Below are positions 1 to 8,930 of a DNA stretch of 50,449 bases, piece by piece (the stretch's first letter is position 1; the number at the start of each line of letters is the position of its first letter). The notes beneath the pieces were generated by a model, which was not told the origin of the DNA, did not search any database, and saw only the letters and a program-made list of their open reading frames with translations. A program made the position numbers and the translations under genes. Source of the stretch: Pseudomonadota bacterium (GTDB lineage: Bacteria; Pseudomonadota; Alphaproteobacteria; Caulobacterales; Caulobacteraceae); the NCBI GenBank assembly GCA_021816155.1, contig JAKAZA010000007.1, positions 1 through 50,449 on the forward strand, given 5' to 3'.

Positions 1-391
1 TTCCGATCTCCAGGTCCTGGGGCCCGAGCAGCGCCGGGATGATGCCGGCGTTGGCGAGGTAACCCGAGCCGAAGACGCAGGCGCCTTCAGTTCCCTTCAG
101 CTCGGCCAGCCTCCGCTCCAGCTCGTCCAGCAGGGGATGGTTGCCGGTGATCAAGCGTGAGGCCCCCGCGCCCGCGCCGTACGTGCGGATCGCCGCTACC
201 GCCGCGGCCTTCACCCGCGGATGATGCGAGAGGCCCAAGTAGTCATTGCAGGAAAACGAGAGCAGGCGCGCGCCGTCCCGCTCTACCCAAAGCCCGTCCA
301 GGCGATGGGTCCGTCGTGGCCGCCGATGCAGGCGCTGGCTCTCCAACGCCTCCAGTTTCGCGCGGGCGAAGCTGTCTAGGCTCTGCATCAT
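1..391 (-). CDS. bioF: 8-amino-7-oxononanoate synthase, N-terminal part (runs off window start)
   Basis: Condenses pimeloyl thioester with L-alanine to 8-amino-7-oxononanoate (KAPA), a PLP-dependent cytoplasmic step of biotin synthesis. Only about the first 130 residues are inside the window. The segment reading FSCNDYLGLSHHP followed by GAGASRLITGNHPLLDELE is the characteristic N-terminal block of the alpha-oxoamine synthase family. The catalytic PLP lysine lies in the missing part. Two tandem ATG codons (391 and 388) follow an AGAGGGAGA ribosome-binding sequence; either could start the protein. It is divergent from bioA, with about 95 bases between them, and the pathway context supports the call. 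Confidence 0.9.
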   Translation of the reverse strand, partial: MMQSLDSFARAKLEALESQRLHRRPRRTHRLDGLWVERDGARLLSFSCNDYLGLSHHPRVKAAAVAAIRTYGAGAGASRLITGNHPLLDELERRLAELKGTEGACVFGSGYLANAGIIPALLGPQDLEIG

Positions 392-486
392 TCTCCCTCT
401 GGCCGGTCTGGCCGGCGCGGCTTAGCAATGCCCGGCCGCGGCGCAACCCTCGTCGCCGCGGCGAGCATCCTGATTGGAGATCAGTC

Positions 487-1752
487 GTGTCCGGGACCGC
501 GCCCGTCTGGATGAGCCATGGCCGTCGACACGTCTGGCGGCCCTATTGCCAGATGAAGACAGCAAGCGACCCCCTGCCCGTGGCCCGCACTCAGGGATGC
601 CGAATCATCTTGGAGGACGGTCGTACGCTTGTGGACGGAATCGCGTCCTGGTGGACCGCCTGCCATGGCTATAATCATCCACACATCCGCCAGGCGATCG
701 AAGGCCAGCTGGCCACGGCGCCGCACCTGATGCTCGGCGGTCTTGCGCACGCACCGGCCTACCGGCTCGCCGCACGCTTGGCCCAGGCCCTGCCGGGCGA
801 CCTCGACCACGTCTTCTTCGCCGAATCTGGCTCTGTCTCGGTAGAGATCGCGATGAAGATGGCCATCCAGTACTGGATCAACCGTGGCGTGCGCGGACGC
901 ACGCGATTTCTCGCCTTCGCCGGCGGCTATCATGGCGATACCCTGGCGACCATGACGGTCTGCGATCCCGAGGAAGGGATGCACAGCCTGTTCGCGGGCG
1001 TCGTGCCATCCCAGCATATCGCCGCTCTGCCCACCGACGAGGCGTCCGAGGCCGCCCTCGAGCGGCTGTTGACAGAGAAAGGTCATGAGATCGCTGCGAT
1101 CCTGGTCGAGCCGCGCGTGCAGGGCGCCGGCGGCATGCTGTTTCACGACGATGCAGTCCTGCGCAGGCTCCGGAAGCTGGCCGACACGCACGGGACGCTG
1201 CTGATCTTCGATGAGATTTTCGTCGGCTTCGGCCGCACGGGCGAGCTCTTCGCCTGCGCCGGCGCCGGCGTAACGCCCGATATCGTGACGCTCTCCAAGG
1301 CTCTGACCGGGGGTAGCCTGCCCCTTTCCGCCGCGATCGGGAACCGACGCGTATTCGACGCCTTCTGGTCGGACGACCCGGGCGCGGCCTTGATGCATGG
1401 GCCGACGTACATGGGCAACCCACTGGCCTGCGCCGCGGCGAACGCGTCACTCGACCTCTTTGAAATGGGCGCCTGGCGAGGCGACGTGGCGCGCATCGCG
1501 CAAGGCCTTGCCGAGGGACTGGCTCCCTGCCGCGGCGCGGCGGGGGTCGTCGACGTGAGGGTCCGGGGAGCGATCGGCGTGGTGGAGTTCGTCCGGCCGG
1601 TGGATGTGGCCGGACTCTGTCGTCGGTTCGCTGAAGCTGGCGCCTGGATAAGGCCGATGGGCAAGGTGGTCTACCTCACCCCCGCCTTCGTGGCTTCGGA
1701 CGCAGAGATCGCGTTGCTGACCCGCGCTGTGCGATCGGTCGTCTGTGGCTGA
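487..1752 (+). CDS. bioA: adenosylmethionine-8-amino-7-oxononanoate transaminase
   Basis: Transfers an amino group from S-adenosylmethionine to KAPA, giving 7,8-diaminopelargonic acid. It is a class III PLP aminotransferase of 421 residues, the usual BioA length. Visible marks are HVWRPYCQM near residue 15, GIASWWTACHGYNHP (51-65), the GGYHGDT phosphate-binding segment (146-152), FDEIFVGFGRTG with the PLP-pairing aspartate D242, and the Schiff-base lysine in LSKALTGG (K271). I chose GTG at 487 because GGAGA lies about 7 bases upstream; the in-frame ATG at 511 has no convincing ribosome-binding site and is the alternative. The stop is only 6 bases from the end of convergent bioB. Confidence 0.95.
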   Translation: MSGTAPVWMSHGRRHVWRPYCQMKTASDPLPVARTQGCRIILEDGRTLVDGIASWWTACHGYNHPHIRQAIEGQLATAPHLMLGGLAHAPAYRLAARLAQALPGDLDHVFFAESGSVSVEIAMKMAIQYWINRGVRGRTRFLAFAGGYHGDTLATMTVCDPEEGMHSLFAGVVPSQHIAALPTDEASEAALERLLTEKGHEIAAILVEPRVQGAGGMLFHDDAVLRRLRKLADTHGTLLIFDEIFVGFGRTGELFACAGAGVTPDIVTLSKALTGGSLPLSAAIGNRRVFDAFWSDDPGAALMHGPTYMGNPLACAAANASLDLFEMGAWRGDVARIAQGLAEGLAPCRGAAGVVDVRVRGAIGVVEFVRPVDVAGLCRRFAEAGAWIRPMGKVVYLTPAFVASDAEIALLTRAVRSVVCG

Positions 1753-1758
1753 CCCCTA

Positions 1759-2760
1759 CTAGGCCAAGGCGGGCGCCGTGGTCATGGGGCGCATCTTGAG
1801 GTCGCTGAGCAAGGCGTCATCCGCGTTGCGGCCAGGATTGTTGGTGGTCAGGAGGCGCGCGCCGACGAAGATCGAGTTGGCGCCAGCCAGGAAGCACAGC
1901 GCCTGGAGCTCGCGGCTCATGTGCTCGCGGCCCGCGGCGATGCGAACGACGGACTTGGGGCAGACGAGGCGGGCGACGGCGATCATCCGCACGAACTCGA
2001 ACCCGTCGACCGGCGTCGAGTCGGCGAGGGGCGTGCCCGGAATCGGCATCAGGTCGTTGATCGGCAAGCTGTCGGGATGGCGGGGCAAGGTCGCCAGCTG
2101 GTGCAACAGGCCGGCGCGGTCGCGGCGCGACTCGCCCATGCCGACGATGCCACCGCAGCAGATGCTGATCCCCGCGTCGCGCACCGCGGTGAGCGTCTCC
2201 AAGCGGTCGTGATAGGTCCGCGTGCTCACTACCGAAGCATAATAGTCCGGCCCGGTGTCGAGGTTGTGGTTGTAGAAGTCGAGTCCGGCCGCCTTCAGCG
2301 CCACGGCCTGGTCTTTCGTCAGCATGCCGAAGGTGGCGCAGGTCTCCAGGCCGAGGGCCTTTACACCGGCGATCATCGCGGTCAGCTTCGGCAGGTCCCG
2401 ATCCTTCACGTCCCGCCAGGCGGCGCCCATGCAGAAGCGCTGTGCGCCACCGGCCCGTGCGGCCGCCGCCGCGGCGATGACGGCGTCCGCTTCCATCAGT
2501 TTGGACGCCTGCGTCGCGGTCTTGAAGTGCTGTGACTGGCTGCAGTAGCCGCAATCCTCCGGGCAACCGCCGGTCTTGACCGACAGCAGTTGCGAAAGCT
2601 GCAGCGCCGTCGGATCGAACCAGCGCCGATGCACGTCCGCGGCGCGGAAGACCAGCTCCGTAAACGGCGTCTCGAACAGCGCCTCGACCTCCGCCAGCGT
2701 CCAGTCATGACGCGGCAAGGCGAAGTCGGTCGCGGACGTCTCGACACAATTCGCGATCAT
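1759..2760 (-). CDS. bioB: biotin synthase (radical SAM)
   Basis: Inserts sulfur into dethiobiotin to give biotin, using a radical-SAM [4Fe-4S] cluster and an auxiliary [2Fe-2S] cluster. The radical-SAM motif is [13 protein letters not shown] with C66, C70 and C73. Later family segments include [15 protein letters not shown], the paired-cysteine [11 protein letters not shown] and the C-terminal [14 protein letters not shown]. With the start at ATG 2760 the protein is 333 residues, close to the family length. The frame stays open upstream but that part is Pro/Arg-rich and unlike BioB. No bioD or bioC is present in the window. Confidence 0.96.
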   Translation of the reverse strand: MIANCVETSATDFALPRHDWTLAEVEALFETPFTELVFRAADVHRRWFDPTALQLSQLLSVKTGGCPEDCGYCSQSQHFKTATQASKLMEADAVIAAAAAARAGGAQRFCMGAAWRDVKDRDLPKLTAMIAGVKALGLETCATFGMLTKDQAVALKAAGLDFYNHNLDTGPDYYASVVSTRTYHDRLETLTAVRDAGISICCGGIVGMGESRRDRAGLLHQLATLPRHPDSLPINDLMPIPGTPLADSTPVDGFEFVRMIAVARLVCPKSVVRIAAGREHMSRELQALCFLAGANSIFVGARLLTTNNPGRNADDALLSDLKMRPMTTAPALA

Positions 2761-2922
2761 CGACGGTTCCAGCTCTCCGGGTGGTGGCGGACATGGCGCG
2801 ATGTCGGCGACGCCGCGGCCCTGCTGACTAGAGGTGGACGTTCTCCGACGCAATCCGCCGGCTTCCCGAAGCGTCCGGGCTGGCTGGCTTGCATCGGACC
2901 AACCGACCGGTCGCCGCCGCCG

Positions 2923-3831
2923 CTAGGGCCGGCTGGCCCGGCGACCAGGCGGCGCCTGCACGTACTCGACGAACGCTCGCAAGGCGGACGGCAGCTGTCT
3001 CCGGCTCGGATAATAGAGCCGCGGACCTGCAAACGGCTCCGACCAGTCGTCCAGCACGCGCACCAGTTCGCCGCGCGCGACGAAGGGCGCCGCGGCGCCT
3101 TCAAACGTCTGTAGGAAGCCAAGGCCGGCCACCGCCGTGCGGATCAACAGCGACTGGCTGTTCGTCAGCAGCGGGCCGCTGACGGCGACCTTCAGCGCCT
3201 CGCCTCGCCGCTCGAACTTCCAGGGCCTCGGGGCGCCGGGGGCGTACTCGACCCGCAGGCAAGGCCGCGAGAGCAGGTCGCGCGGATGCTCCGGCGCGCC
3301 GATGCGGGCTATCAGGTCCGGCGCGCCGACCACCACATAGCGCTGCGGCGGACCAAGCGGCACGGCCACCATGTCGAGCGCCAGGTTCTCCTCCCAGCGC
3401 ACCCCCGCGTCGAAGCCGTCGGCGACGATGTCCACCAGCGACGACTCCGAGACCATCTCCAACCGCACGTTTGGGTAGGCTGCGAGGAACCCCGGGATCA
3501 TGGGCCCCAGCACGAGCTCGATCGCAGGGTCGGGCGCGTTGATGCGCAGGGGACCGGATGGTTCGCTTTGGGCCGAGCGCGCCTCGGCCACCGCCTCGCC
3601 GATCTCCGCCAGCGCCGGCGCGAGCCGCTCGAGCAGCGCCGCGCCGGCGGCGGTCGGCGCCACGCTGCGAGTGGTTCGGTTGAGCAACCTGACGCCGACC
3701 TGCGCTTCCAGCCGCCGCACCGCCTCGGAAAGCGATGACGCCGAGTTGGCCCCGCCGCGGGTCGCCTGTCGAAACCCGCCCTGCCGCGCCACCGACGCAA
3801 AGGCCGCCAGATCGTTGAGGTCCGGATTCAT
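2923..3831 (-). CDS. LysR-family transcriptional regulator
   Basis: A 302-residue LysR-type regulator. Residues 1-60 form the winged helix-turn-helix (LNDLAAFASVARQGGF, then SLSEAVRRLEAQVGVRLLNRTTR and VAPTAAGAALLERL). Residues about 90-295 are the periplasmic-binding-protein-like effector domain. It is divergent from the SDR gene at 3929, the standard arrangement for a LysR protein that controls its neighbour. It resembles the CrgA-like LysR proteins often found beside oxidoreductases. The effector cannot be told from sequence. Confidence 0.9.
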   Translation of the reverse strand: MNPDLNDLAAFASVARQGGFRQATRGGANSASSLSEAVRRLEAQVGVRLLNRTTRSVAPTAAGAALLERLAPALAEIGEAVAEARSAQSEPSGPLRINAPDPAIELVLGPMIPGFLAAYPNVRLEMVSESSLVDIVADGFDAGVRWEENLALDMVAVPLGPPQRYVVVGAPDLIARIGAPEHPRDLLSRPCLRVEYAPGAPRPWKFERRGEALKVAVSGPLLTNSQSLLIRTAVAGLGFLQTFEGAAAPFVARGELVRVLDDWSEPFAGPRLYYPSRRQLPSALRAFVEYVQAPPGRRASRP

Positions 3832-3928
3832 CGTACAGATCTCCGCACAGTCCGTTCGGATTGTACGGAATTATCGAGCAGCTGTCGGAGGCGCATCTAA
3901 GACCGCACCAGTCAGAGGAGCTGCTCTC
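3832..3928. promoter_or_regulatory. divergent promoter region with candidate LysR operator
   Basis: The 97 bases between the LysR and SDR starts hold an inverted repeat TCCGT (3851-3855), nine bases, ACGGA (3865-3869), which fits the T-N11-A-containing dyads bound by LysR proteins. A wider repeat CGTACA (3832-3837) / TGTACG (3862-3867) overlaps it. The GAGGAG ribosome-binding site for the SDR gene lies at its right edge. Operator function is inferred from geometry and position. Confidence 0.4.
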
Positions 3929-4681
3929 ATGTCAAAGATCGCGATCGTCACAGGCGGCAGCCGTGGCCTCGGCCGTAGCACCGTGCTCGCCCTCGCCCGA
4001 CGGGGCGTCAGCTCGATCTTCACCTACAACGCCAACCGCGCCGAGGCCGACAAGGTGGTCGTGGCCGTCCAGGCGCTGGGCGAGAAAGCTGCCGCGATCC
4101 AGCTTGATACGGGCGTTGTGGCCAGCTTCGACGCGTTCGCCGCCGGCGTGGGCAAGACTCTCGCCGATTGGGGAGCCGAGAGCTTCGATTACCTCGTCAA
4201 TAACGCGGGCGTCAGCCACGCGGGCCTGATCGCGGACACCACAGAGGCGGATCTCGACCGGCTCTACAGCGTCAACTTCAAGGGCGTGTTCTTCCTGACC
4301 CAGAAGCTGCTGCCGCTGATCAATGACGGCGGGCGTATCGTGAACCTCTCCACCGGCCTCACCCGCATCATCCATCCCGGGCGCGCGGCCTACGGCTCGC
4401 TTAAGGGCGCGCTCGAGGTGCTGACCCGCTACATGGCCAAGGAGCTCGGCCATCGCCACATCGCGGTCAACACCGTGGCGCCTGGCGCGATCGCCACCGA
4501 CTTCAGCGGTGGCATGGTGCGCGACAATCCGGAGGTCAATCGCATGATCGCGGCGATGACCACGCTGGGCCGCGTGGGTGAGCCGGACGACATCGGCCCG
4601 ATGATCGCCGCCCTGCTGTCGGAGGAGAACCGCTGGATCGACGGCCAGCGCATCGAGGTCTCCGGCGGTCAGTCTCTCTAG
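3929..4681 (+). CDS. short-chain dehydrogenase/reductase
   Basis: A 250-residue classical SDR oxidoreductase. It shows the N-terminal TGGSRGLG nucleotide-binding loop, the NNAG motif, a catalytic serine in NLSTGL and the YxxxK pair in AAYGSLKGAL. The C-terminal IDGQRIEVSGGQSL is typical. The ATG at 3929 follows GAGGAG by a normal spacing. The basic residue after the first beta strand region favours NADPH, but this is uncertain. It is divergent from a LysR gene and probably under its control. The substrate is unknown. Confidence 0.9.
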   Translation: MSKIAIVTGGSRGLGRSTVLALARRGVSSIFTYNANRAEADKVVVAVQALGEKAAAIQLDTGVVASFDAFAAGVGKTLADWGAESFDYLVNNAGVSHAGLIADTTEADLDRLYSVNFKGVFFLTQKLLPLINDGGRIVNLSTGLTRIIHPGRAAYGSLKGALEVLTRYMAKELGHRHIAVNTVAPGAIATDFSGGMVRDNPEVNRMIAAMTTLGRVGEPDDIGPMIAALLSEENRWIDGQRIEVSGGQSL

Positions 4682-4844
4682 ACCCGGCTACAGGCCCACC
4701 AGCGGCCGCAGCCGGTGACGTTCGAAGCCGCCGGGTTCCGCCTCCGGTTGGCGGCGATGGGGTGGTCGCGGCCAATCGCTTCCAGCGTGTCGGGCGCGGC
4801 TGCCGCGGACGCCGACCTCCGGCGGGAGCCAGACGTCGCCGCTT

Positions 4845-5354
4845 CTATTGCGCCGCTGGCTCGGCCGCGTAGTTCCACAGCCCAGCGAAGCCGTTCCGGC
4901 AGCGCCAGGCCAGCAAGACCCAGTCCAGCGCCCAGCCACCGCCCCAGGCGACATTACCGGGCAGCCTCAGGTGAAACAGGAAGATCACGACGACCGGCGG
5001 GGCCAGCAACGCCAGCCCAAGCGGCGCTGTACGGCGAAAAAGCAGCGCCCCACCGCCCAGGGCGTAGTCGACCATCAGCAGGGGGTTGAAGAAGCCGGTC
5101 GCGTTCATGGCATCGCTGAAGGCCTTCGCCGCGGGGGTTGGTTCGTGGATCCCGGGGGCGCCGAACCAGAGCATGCGGGCCACCATCACCGCGACGAACA
5201 GGAAGTAGCCGCCGTAGAGCCATCGCGCCGCCCGCCACAGCCAATCGGCGAGGCTGGCGTGCGCCACGCGACGCTCCGCATCCCCGCGCCGCGGCGATTG
5301 GAGCAGCAGGCCGAGCGCGGCGGTGACTAGGATGAGGTAAGGCAGCAGCGTCAT
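4845..5354 (-). CDS. DoxX-like membrane protein
   Basis: A 169-residue integral membrane protein with about four hydrophobic segments (near residues 3-20, 45-65, 90-106 and 110-130) separated by short loops. The pattern of WLYGGYFLFVAVMVARML, then NPLLMVDYALGGGALLF, resembles DoxX/DUF6-kDa-type quinone-oxidoreductase-associated membrane proteins, but the match is weak. It is the last gene of the minus-strand phenol-degradation operon, 157 bases after the FAH-family gene, so it may be co-transcribed. A role in uptake or membrane redox is speculation. Confidence 0.7.
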   Translation of the reverse strand: MTLLPYLILVTAALGLLLQSPRRGDAERRVAHASLADWLWRAARWLYGGYFLFVAVMVARMLWFGAPGIHEPTPAAKAFSDAMNATGFFNPLLMVDYALGGGALLFRRTAPLGLALLAPPVVVIFLFHLRLPGNVAWGGGWALDWVLLAWRCRNGFAGLWNYAAEPAAQ

Positions 5355-5511
5355 TTACGGCCCCTCACGAACCCGTCCGGCGCGTGCGCATCGGGGCCAC
5401 CGGGCGACTTAGCCGCTGCGCGTCGAAGAAAGCAAAGACACCTTCGTCGACCAGGGCGCGGGCAGGTTCGCACCACGACGCTGCGCGCGCCGCGGGGGCG
5501 GCGGCGCGTCC

Positions 5512-6366
5512 TCAGGCCTGCCCCGCGCCCCTCGGTGGAAACTGCCCCAGGGCCACCCGGCGCACCGCTTCGGAGTCCGTGGGCTGGTGACCGACGGCAT
5601 GGGCCGGCGCCGGCACATCCTGCACGGAGTTGACCAGCCGCCCGACGCCGGTCACTTCCACCTCCACGACGTCGCCCGGCTGCATGGGCCGCGAATTGGC
5701 CGGCGTGCCTGTGAGCACGATGTCGCCGGGCAGGAAGGTGATGTGGCGAGCGAGGTCGGCGAGAATGTAGGGAATGTCGAAGGTCATCTCCGAGACGGGA
5801 CCGTCCTGCACCACCTGCCCGTTTAGATAAGTCCGCACCCGCGACTGGCGGATGTCGACGCCGCGCACGATCCCCGGCCCGATCGGGCAGAACCCGTCCT
5901 GGCCCTTGACCCGCAGCATCGAGCCAGCGTCGGTGTCACGGAAGTCCTGCGCGCCGACATCGTTGGCGGGTGCGAACCCTGCGAGATGATCCCAGACCTG
6001 GTCCGGCGCGATGTTGCGCATCGGTTTGCCAACGATCGCAGCGATCTCGCCTTCATAGTTAACATATTGGCAGTTCGCCGGTCGGTTGAGCCGTCCGCGA
6101 TGGCTGTTCAGCGTCGTCAGCGGTTTCTGGAAATAGGTCGGGGTGGTCAGCGGCGGCGCCCGGAACTCCACGCGCCGGGACTCGTAGTTGAGATGGATGC
6201 AGATGATCTTGGTCGGATCGCACGGCGGCAGGTAGAGCGCGTCCGCCTCGGGCGTGGTGCGGCCATCGCCCAGCCGGAGCACCTCGCCCTCCGGCTTGAC
6301 CCATTGCGGTCGCCCCTCGAAGAGGATGCGCCGCCATTCTTCGCGCGGCCCGTCAAGCACCGACAT
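5512..6366 (-). CDS. fumarylacetoacetate hydrolase family protein
   Basis: A 284-residue FAH-fold enzyme, which cleaves, hydrates or decarboxylates beta-keto or 2-oxo acid products of aromatic ring cleavage. The metal-binding acids are visible as E105 and E107 in NYEGEIAAIVG and D136 in FAPANDVGAQDF. The C-terminal FLPGDIVLTGTPAN and PGDVVEVEVTGVGRLVNSV are family signatures. About 40 extra residues follow the conserved core. In this operon it would act after the extradiol dioxygenase and aldehyde dehydrogenase, like HpaG or the 4-oxalocrotonate decarboxylase/hydratase enzymes. The exact reaction cannot be assigned. Confidence 0.88.
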   Translation of the reverse strand: MSVLDGPREEWRRILFEGRPQWVKPEGEVLRLGDGRTTPEADALYLPPCDPTKIICIHLNYESRRVEFRAPPLTTPTYFQKPLTTLNSHRGRLNRPANCQYVNYEGEIAAIVGKPMRNIAPDQVWDHLAGFAPANDVGAQDFRDTDAGSMLRVKGQDGFCPIGPGIVRGVDIRQSRVRTYLNGQVVQDGPVSEMTFDIPYILADLARHITFLPGDIVLTGTPANSRPMQPGDVVEVEVTGVGRLVNSVQDVPAPAHAVGHQPTDSEAVRRVALGQFPPRGAGQA

Positions 6367-6399
6367 CCCTCGGGTCTCCTCTCTCCTTCGCCTGTCCTG

Positions 6400-6516
6400 C
6401 TAGGCCGCCAGCCACGAAGCCAGAGGCGGCCGCTCCAGGCGTGCGAACCGCGCGACCGGACCCAGCTGCAGGTTCTGGCCGAGCGGCTGGTGATCGCCCC
6501 CTGGGTCGAGCGCCAT
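6400..6516 (-). CDS. possible 38-residue small protein
   Basis: A short frame between the dioxygenase and FAH-family genes, in the same direction. ATG at 6516 follows GGAG with 6 bases between, and the frame ends at TAG (6400-6402). The peptide is proline/leucine rich with an LGPVARFARLERPP stretch. I recognise no family. It could be a real small subunit, the tail of a decayed gene, or chance; good spacing of the ribosome-binding site is the only support. Confidence 0.25.
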   Translation of the reverse strand: MALDPGGDHQPLGQNLQLGPVARFARLERPPLASWLAA

Positions 6517-6544
6517 GTCGATCTCCAACGCGTCGTCTGAGCCG

Positions 6545-7453
6545 CTACTCAGCCGCTCGCACCGGCGGCGCGCCCGCCGGGGCGCGGGTCATCTCGTGCC
6601 CGTAGGTGTCCCGCTGGTAATACTCGGACTGATGCGTCGCAGGCCGGGCGCCCCAGCCGACCTCGATCATCCAGCCGGACGGGTTGGTGAAGTAGAACGA
6701 ATACATCTGGTCGTTGGCATGTCGGCCGGGCTGGATCGCGACGGGAATGTCGGCCCTGCGCACAAGGTCGTAGGTCAGGCCCACGTCGTCCAGATTATCG
6801 ACCTCGACCATGAGGTGGTTGATCCGTGTTTCGCTCGGCAGGCCGAAGGCAACCGTGTGATCGCGCTCGTTGCAATGCAGGAACATGAGCTCCAGCGGCC
6901 GCGGTGCGCCGGGCAGGGGCATGCGGTATTCGATGCCGCCGCGCATCCCAAGCAGCTTGTAGAACTCGTAGGTCTTCTCGAAGCCCGCTGTCTGCCGCTG
7001 GATCAGATGACCCATGCCGCCTGCTCCGGTCTTGAAGCGTCCGTGCATGCGCCGGCCGGGATGGAACGGCTTGTCAGCCTGCACCTGCGGTCCGTGGAAG
7101 ATCTCGATCGGATAGCCGCTCGCGTCGTTGAGCTTCATCAGCTCCAGTACGCGCCGGTCATCCGCCTCCTCGGGCGAGCCGAAGGTCGCCGCGACGCCCG
7201 CGTCGGCGAGTCGTCGCGCCATCTCACGGAACTCCTCAGGCCCGGCGACCCGGAATCCGAGCACGTTCAGGTCATCGGTTCCGTCCTCGTCGAGGAAGAT
7301 CCGATGGTGCCAGTAGTCCATGCGCAGGTAGGCGCGACCGCCGCCGCTGTCATCGCCGATCTCCAGGCCCACGATCTCGGCCGCGAAGCGTTGCCAATCG
7401 GCAAGGCTTTTCACCCCGAGCCCGACGTATCCCAACTCCGTCACCTGGGCCAT
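6545..7453 (-). CDS. type I extradiol ring-cleavage dioxygenase (BphC-like)
   Basis: A 302-residue two-domain vicinal-oxygen-chelate protein that opens catecholic rings next to the diol. The iron ligands are H149 (GMGHLIQ), H213 (INHLMVE) and E264 (WMIEVGW), with spacing nearly the same as in 2,3-dihydroxybiphenyl 1,2-dioxygenase. H199, H245 and Y254 sit where second-sphere catalytic residues lie in that family. Length and layout fit BphC/HsaC-type enzymes better than the longer HpaD-type homoprotocatechuate dioxygenases. It lies between the aldehyde dehydrogenase and FAH genes in the operon. The native catechol is unknown. Confidence 0.9.
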   Translation of the reverse strand: MAQVTELGYVGLGVKSLADWQRFAAEIVGLEIGDDSGGGRAYLRMDYWHHRIFLDEDGTDDLNVLGFRVAGPEEFREMARRLADAGVAATFGSPEEADDRRVLELMKLNDASGYPIEIFHGPQVQADKPFHPGRRMHGRFKTGAGGMGHLIQRQTAGFEKTYEFYKLLGMRGGIEYRMPLPGAPRPLELMFLHCNERDHTVAFGLPSETRINHLMVEVDNLDDVGLTYDLVRRADIPVAIQPGRHANDQMYSFYFTNPSGWMIEVGWGARPATHQSEYYQRDTYGHEMTRAPAGAPPVRAAE

Positions 7454-7469
7454 CGTCGCGTTCCTTCCT

Positions 7470-8930
7470 CTAGACGAACGAGTCCTTGCGGACTGCTATG
7501 TTTTTGATGTCACAGTAAAAATCGAAGCTCCACGTGCCGCCCTCCCGGCCGATGCCGGATTCGCGGGACCCGCCAAACGGTGCGGCGAGTTCGCGGATGA
7601 AGAAGCAGTTCACCCAGACCGTCCCGGCCACCACGCCCGAGGCGATGCGCATTGCGCGGGCCTCATCGCGGCTGAACAGGGTCGCGGCCAGCCCATATTT
7701 CGTCGCGTTGGCGACCTCGATCACCTCGTCGTCGGAGGCGAACGTGTTCCAGGTCAGAACCGGCCCGAACACCTCCTTCTGGAAGATCTCCTGGTCGCGG
7801 CGGGCGCCGGCGATCAGCGTCGGCTGGAAATAGAGCTGGCCTTGATTGTGGCGCTCGCCGCCCCACAAGACATCCACCCCCTCAAGGCGGGCGCGATCCA
7901 CAAAGCCTTGAACGCGCTCGAAGTGCTGCGGATGGATCAACGGCCCAACGCGCGTCGCGGGGTCGCGCGGATCCCCGACCGTCATGTGCGAGGCCGCCGC
8001 CCGCACCAGGGCCAGGAACTCGTCTGCGATCGACTCCTCGACGAGAATTCGGGTCCCTGCCAGGCAGACCTGACCCGCATTCACGTATTGTCCCGCGACG
8101 GTCTGCGCCGCCGCCGCCAGATCGGCGTCCGCGCACACGATGAACGGGGATTTGCCGCCCAACTCCATGCTGGTGGGCGTGATGCTTCTCGCGGCGGCCT
8201 GGCCGATGAGCCGGGCGGTGTCCGTCGAGCCGGTGAAGCTCACACGGTCGATGTCCTGGTGGCTCGCGAGCGCCGCGCCGGCCTCCTCCCCGATTCCCTG
8301 GACCACGTTCAGAACTCCAGGCGGAACGCCAGCGGCCTCGGCTATGTCGGCCAGGAGCGAACAGGTCAGCGGGGCCCACTCGGGCGGCTTGACGACCACG
8401 GTGTTCCCCGCCGCCAGCGCCGGCCCGACCTTCCAGGTGGTCAGCATCAGCGGGGCGTTCCACGGCGTGATCAGCGCGGCGACGCCGGCGGGATCGTAGC
8501 AGACATGATTGCGCACTTCCGGCGAGTTGACGGTGCGCCCGCCCAGCGTCAGCGCATGCTCGGCGAAGTAGGAGACATTGAGGGCGGCGCGCGAGACGAC
8601 GCGATGCTGGTTGCCGGCCAGCAGCGAGCCGTTGTCGGCTGTCTCCACCGCGGCCAGGTCCTTGACCCTGTCCTCGATGCCGGCGGCGAAGCGGCGCAGG
8701 ATCGGCGCGCGGCCATCGGGGCCGAGAGCGGCCCAGGCAGGGAACGCGCGGCGCGCCGCTTCCACCGCCGCATCCACCTCGGCGCCGGCGCCGGCCGCCA
8801 CCGTCGCCAGGTCCGAACCGTCGATGGGCGATCGATCAACGAACCGGTCCGCCGACGAGACGCGACGCCCGTCGATGTAGTGGTCGGCGGAGACCTCCAC
8901 GCCCGCGACGGTGGCTATGCGGGCCGCCAT
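7470..8930 (-). CDS. aldehyde dehydrogenase, probable ring-cleavage semialdehyde dehydrogenase
   Basis: A 486-residue NAD(P)-dependent aldehyde dehydrogenase. Key residues are N158 (TPWNAP), the FTGSTDTA nucleotide-binding loop (232-239), general base E256 (MELGGKSP) and nucleophile C289 (AGQVCLAG). The C-terminal PFGGSRESGIGREGG is typical of the 2-hydroxymuconic or 5-carboxymethyl-2-hydroxymuconic semialdehyde dehydrogenase group (HpaE/DmpC-like). Its start codon overlaps the stop of the HpaB-type gene by one base (TGATG), so translation is coupled. In the pathway it would oxidise the semialdehyde made by the dioxygenase. Confidence 0.92.
   Translation of the reverse strand: MAARIATVAGVEVSADHYIDGRRVSSADRFVDRSPIDGSDLATVAAGAGAEVDAAVEAARRAFPAWAALGPDGRAPILRRFAAGIEDRVKDLAAVETADNGSLLAGNQHRVVSRAALNVSYFAEHALTLGGRTVNSPEVRNHVCYDPAGVAALITPWNAPLMLTTWKVGPALAAGNTVVVKPPEWAPLTCSLLADIAEAAGVPPGVLNVVQGIGEEAGAALASHQDIDRVSFTGSTDTARLIGQAAARSITPTSMELGGKSPFIVCADADLAAAAQTVAGQYVNAGQVCLAGTRILVEESIADEFLALVRAAASHMTVGDPRDPATRVGPLIHPQHFERVQGFVDRARLEGVDVLWGGERHNQGQLYFQPTLIAGARRDQEIFQKEVFGPVLTWNTFASDDEVIEVANATKYGLAATLFSRDEARAMRIASGVVAGTVWVNCFFIRELAAPFGGSRESGIGREGGTWSFDFYCDIKNIAVRKDSFV

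Noticed and set aside
481-1398. Long minus-strand open frames opposite bioA
   Set aside because: They are Arg/Pro/Ala-rich shadow frames with no family signature, opposite a clear BioA protein.
5355-5511. In-frame extension of the FAH-family protein beyond its TGA, reading a protein-like stretch
   Set aside because: About 50 residues of mixed composition, no homologous feature seen; the FAH fold is already complete before the stop.
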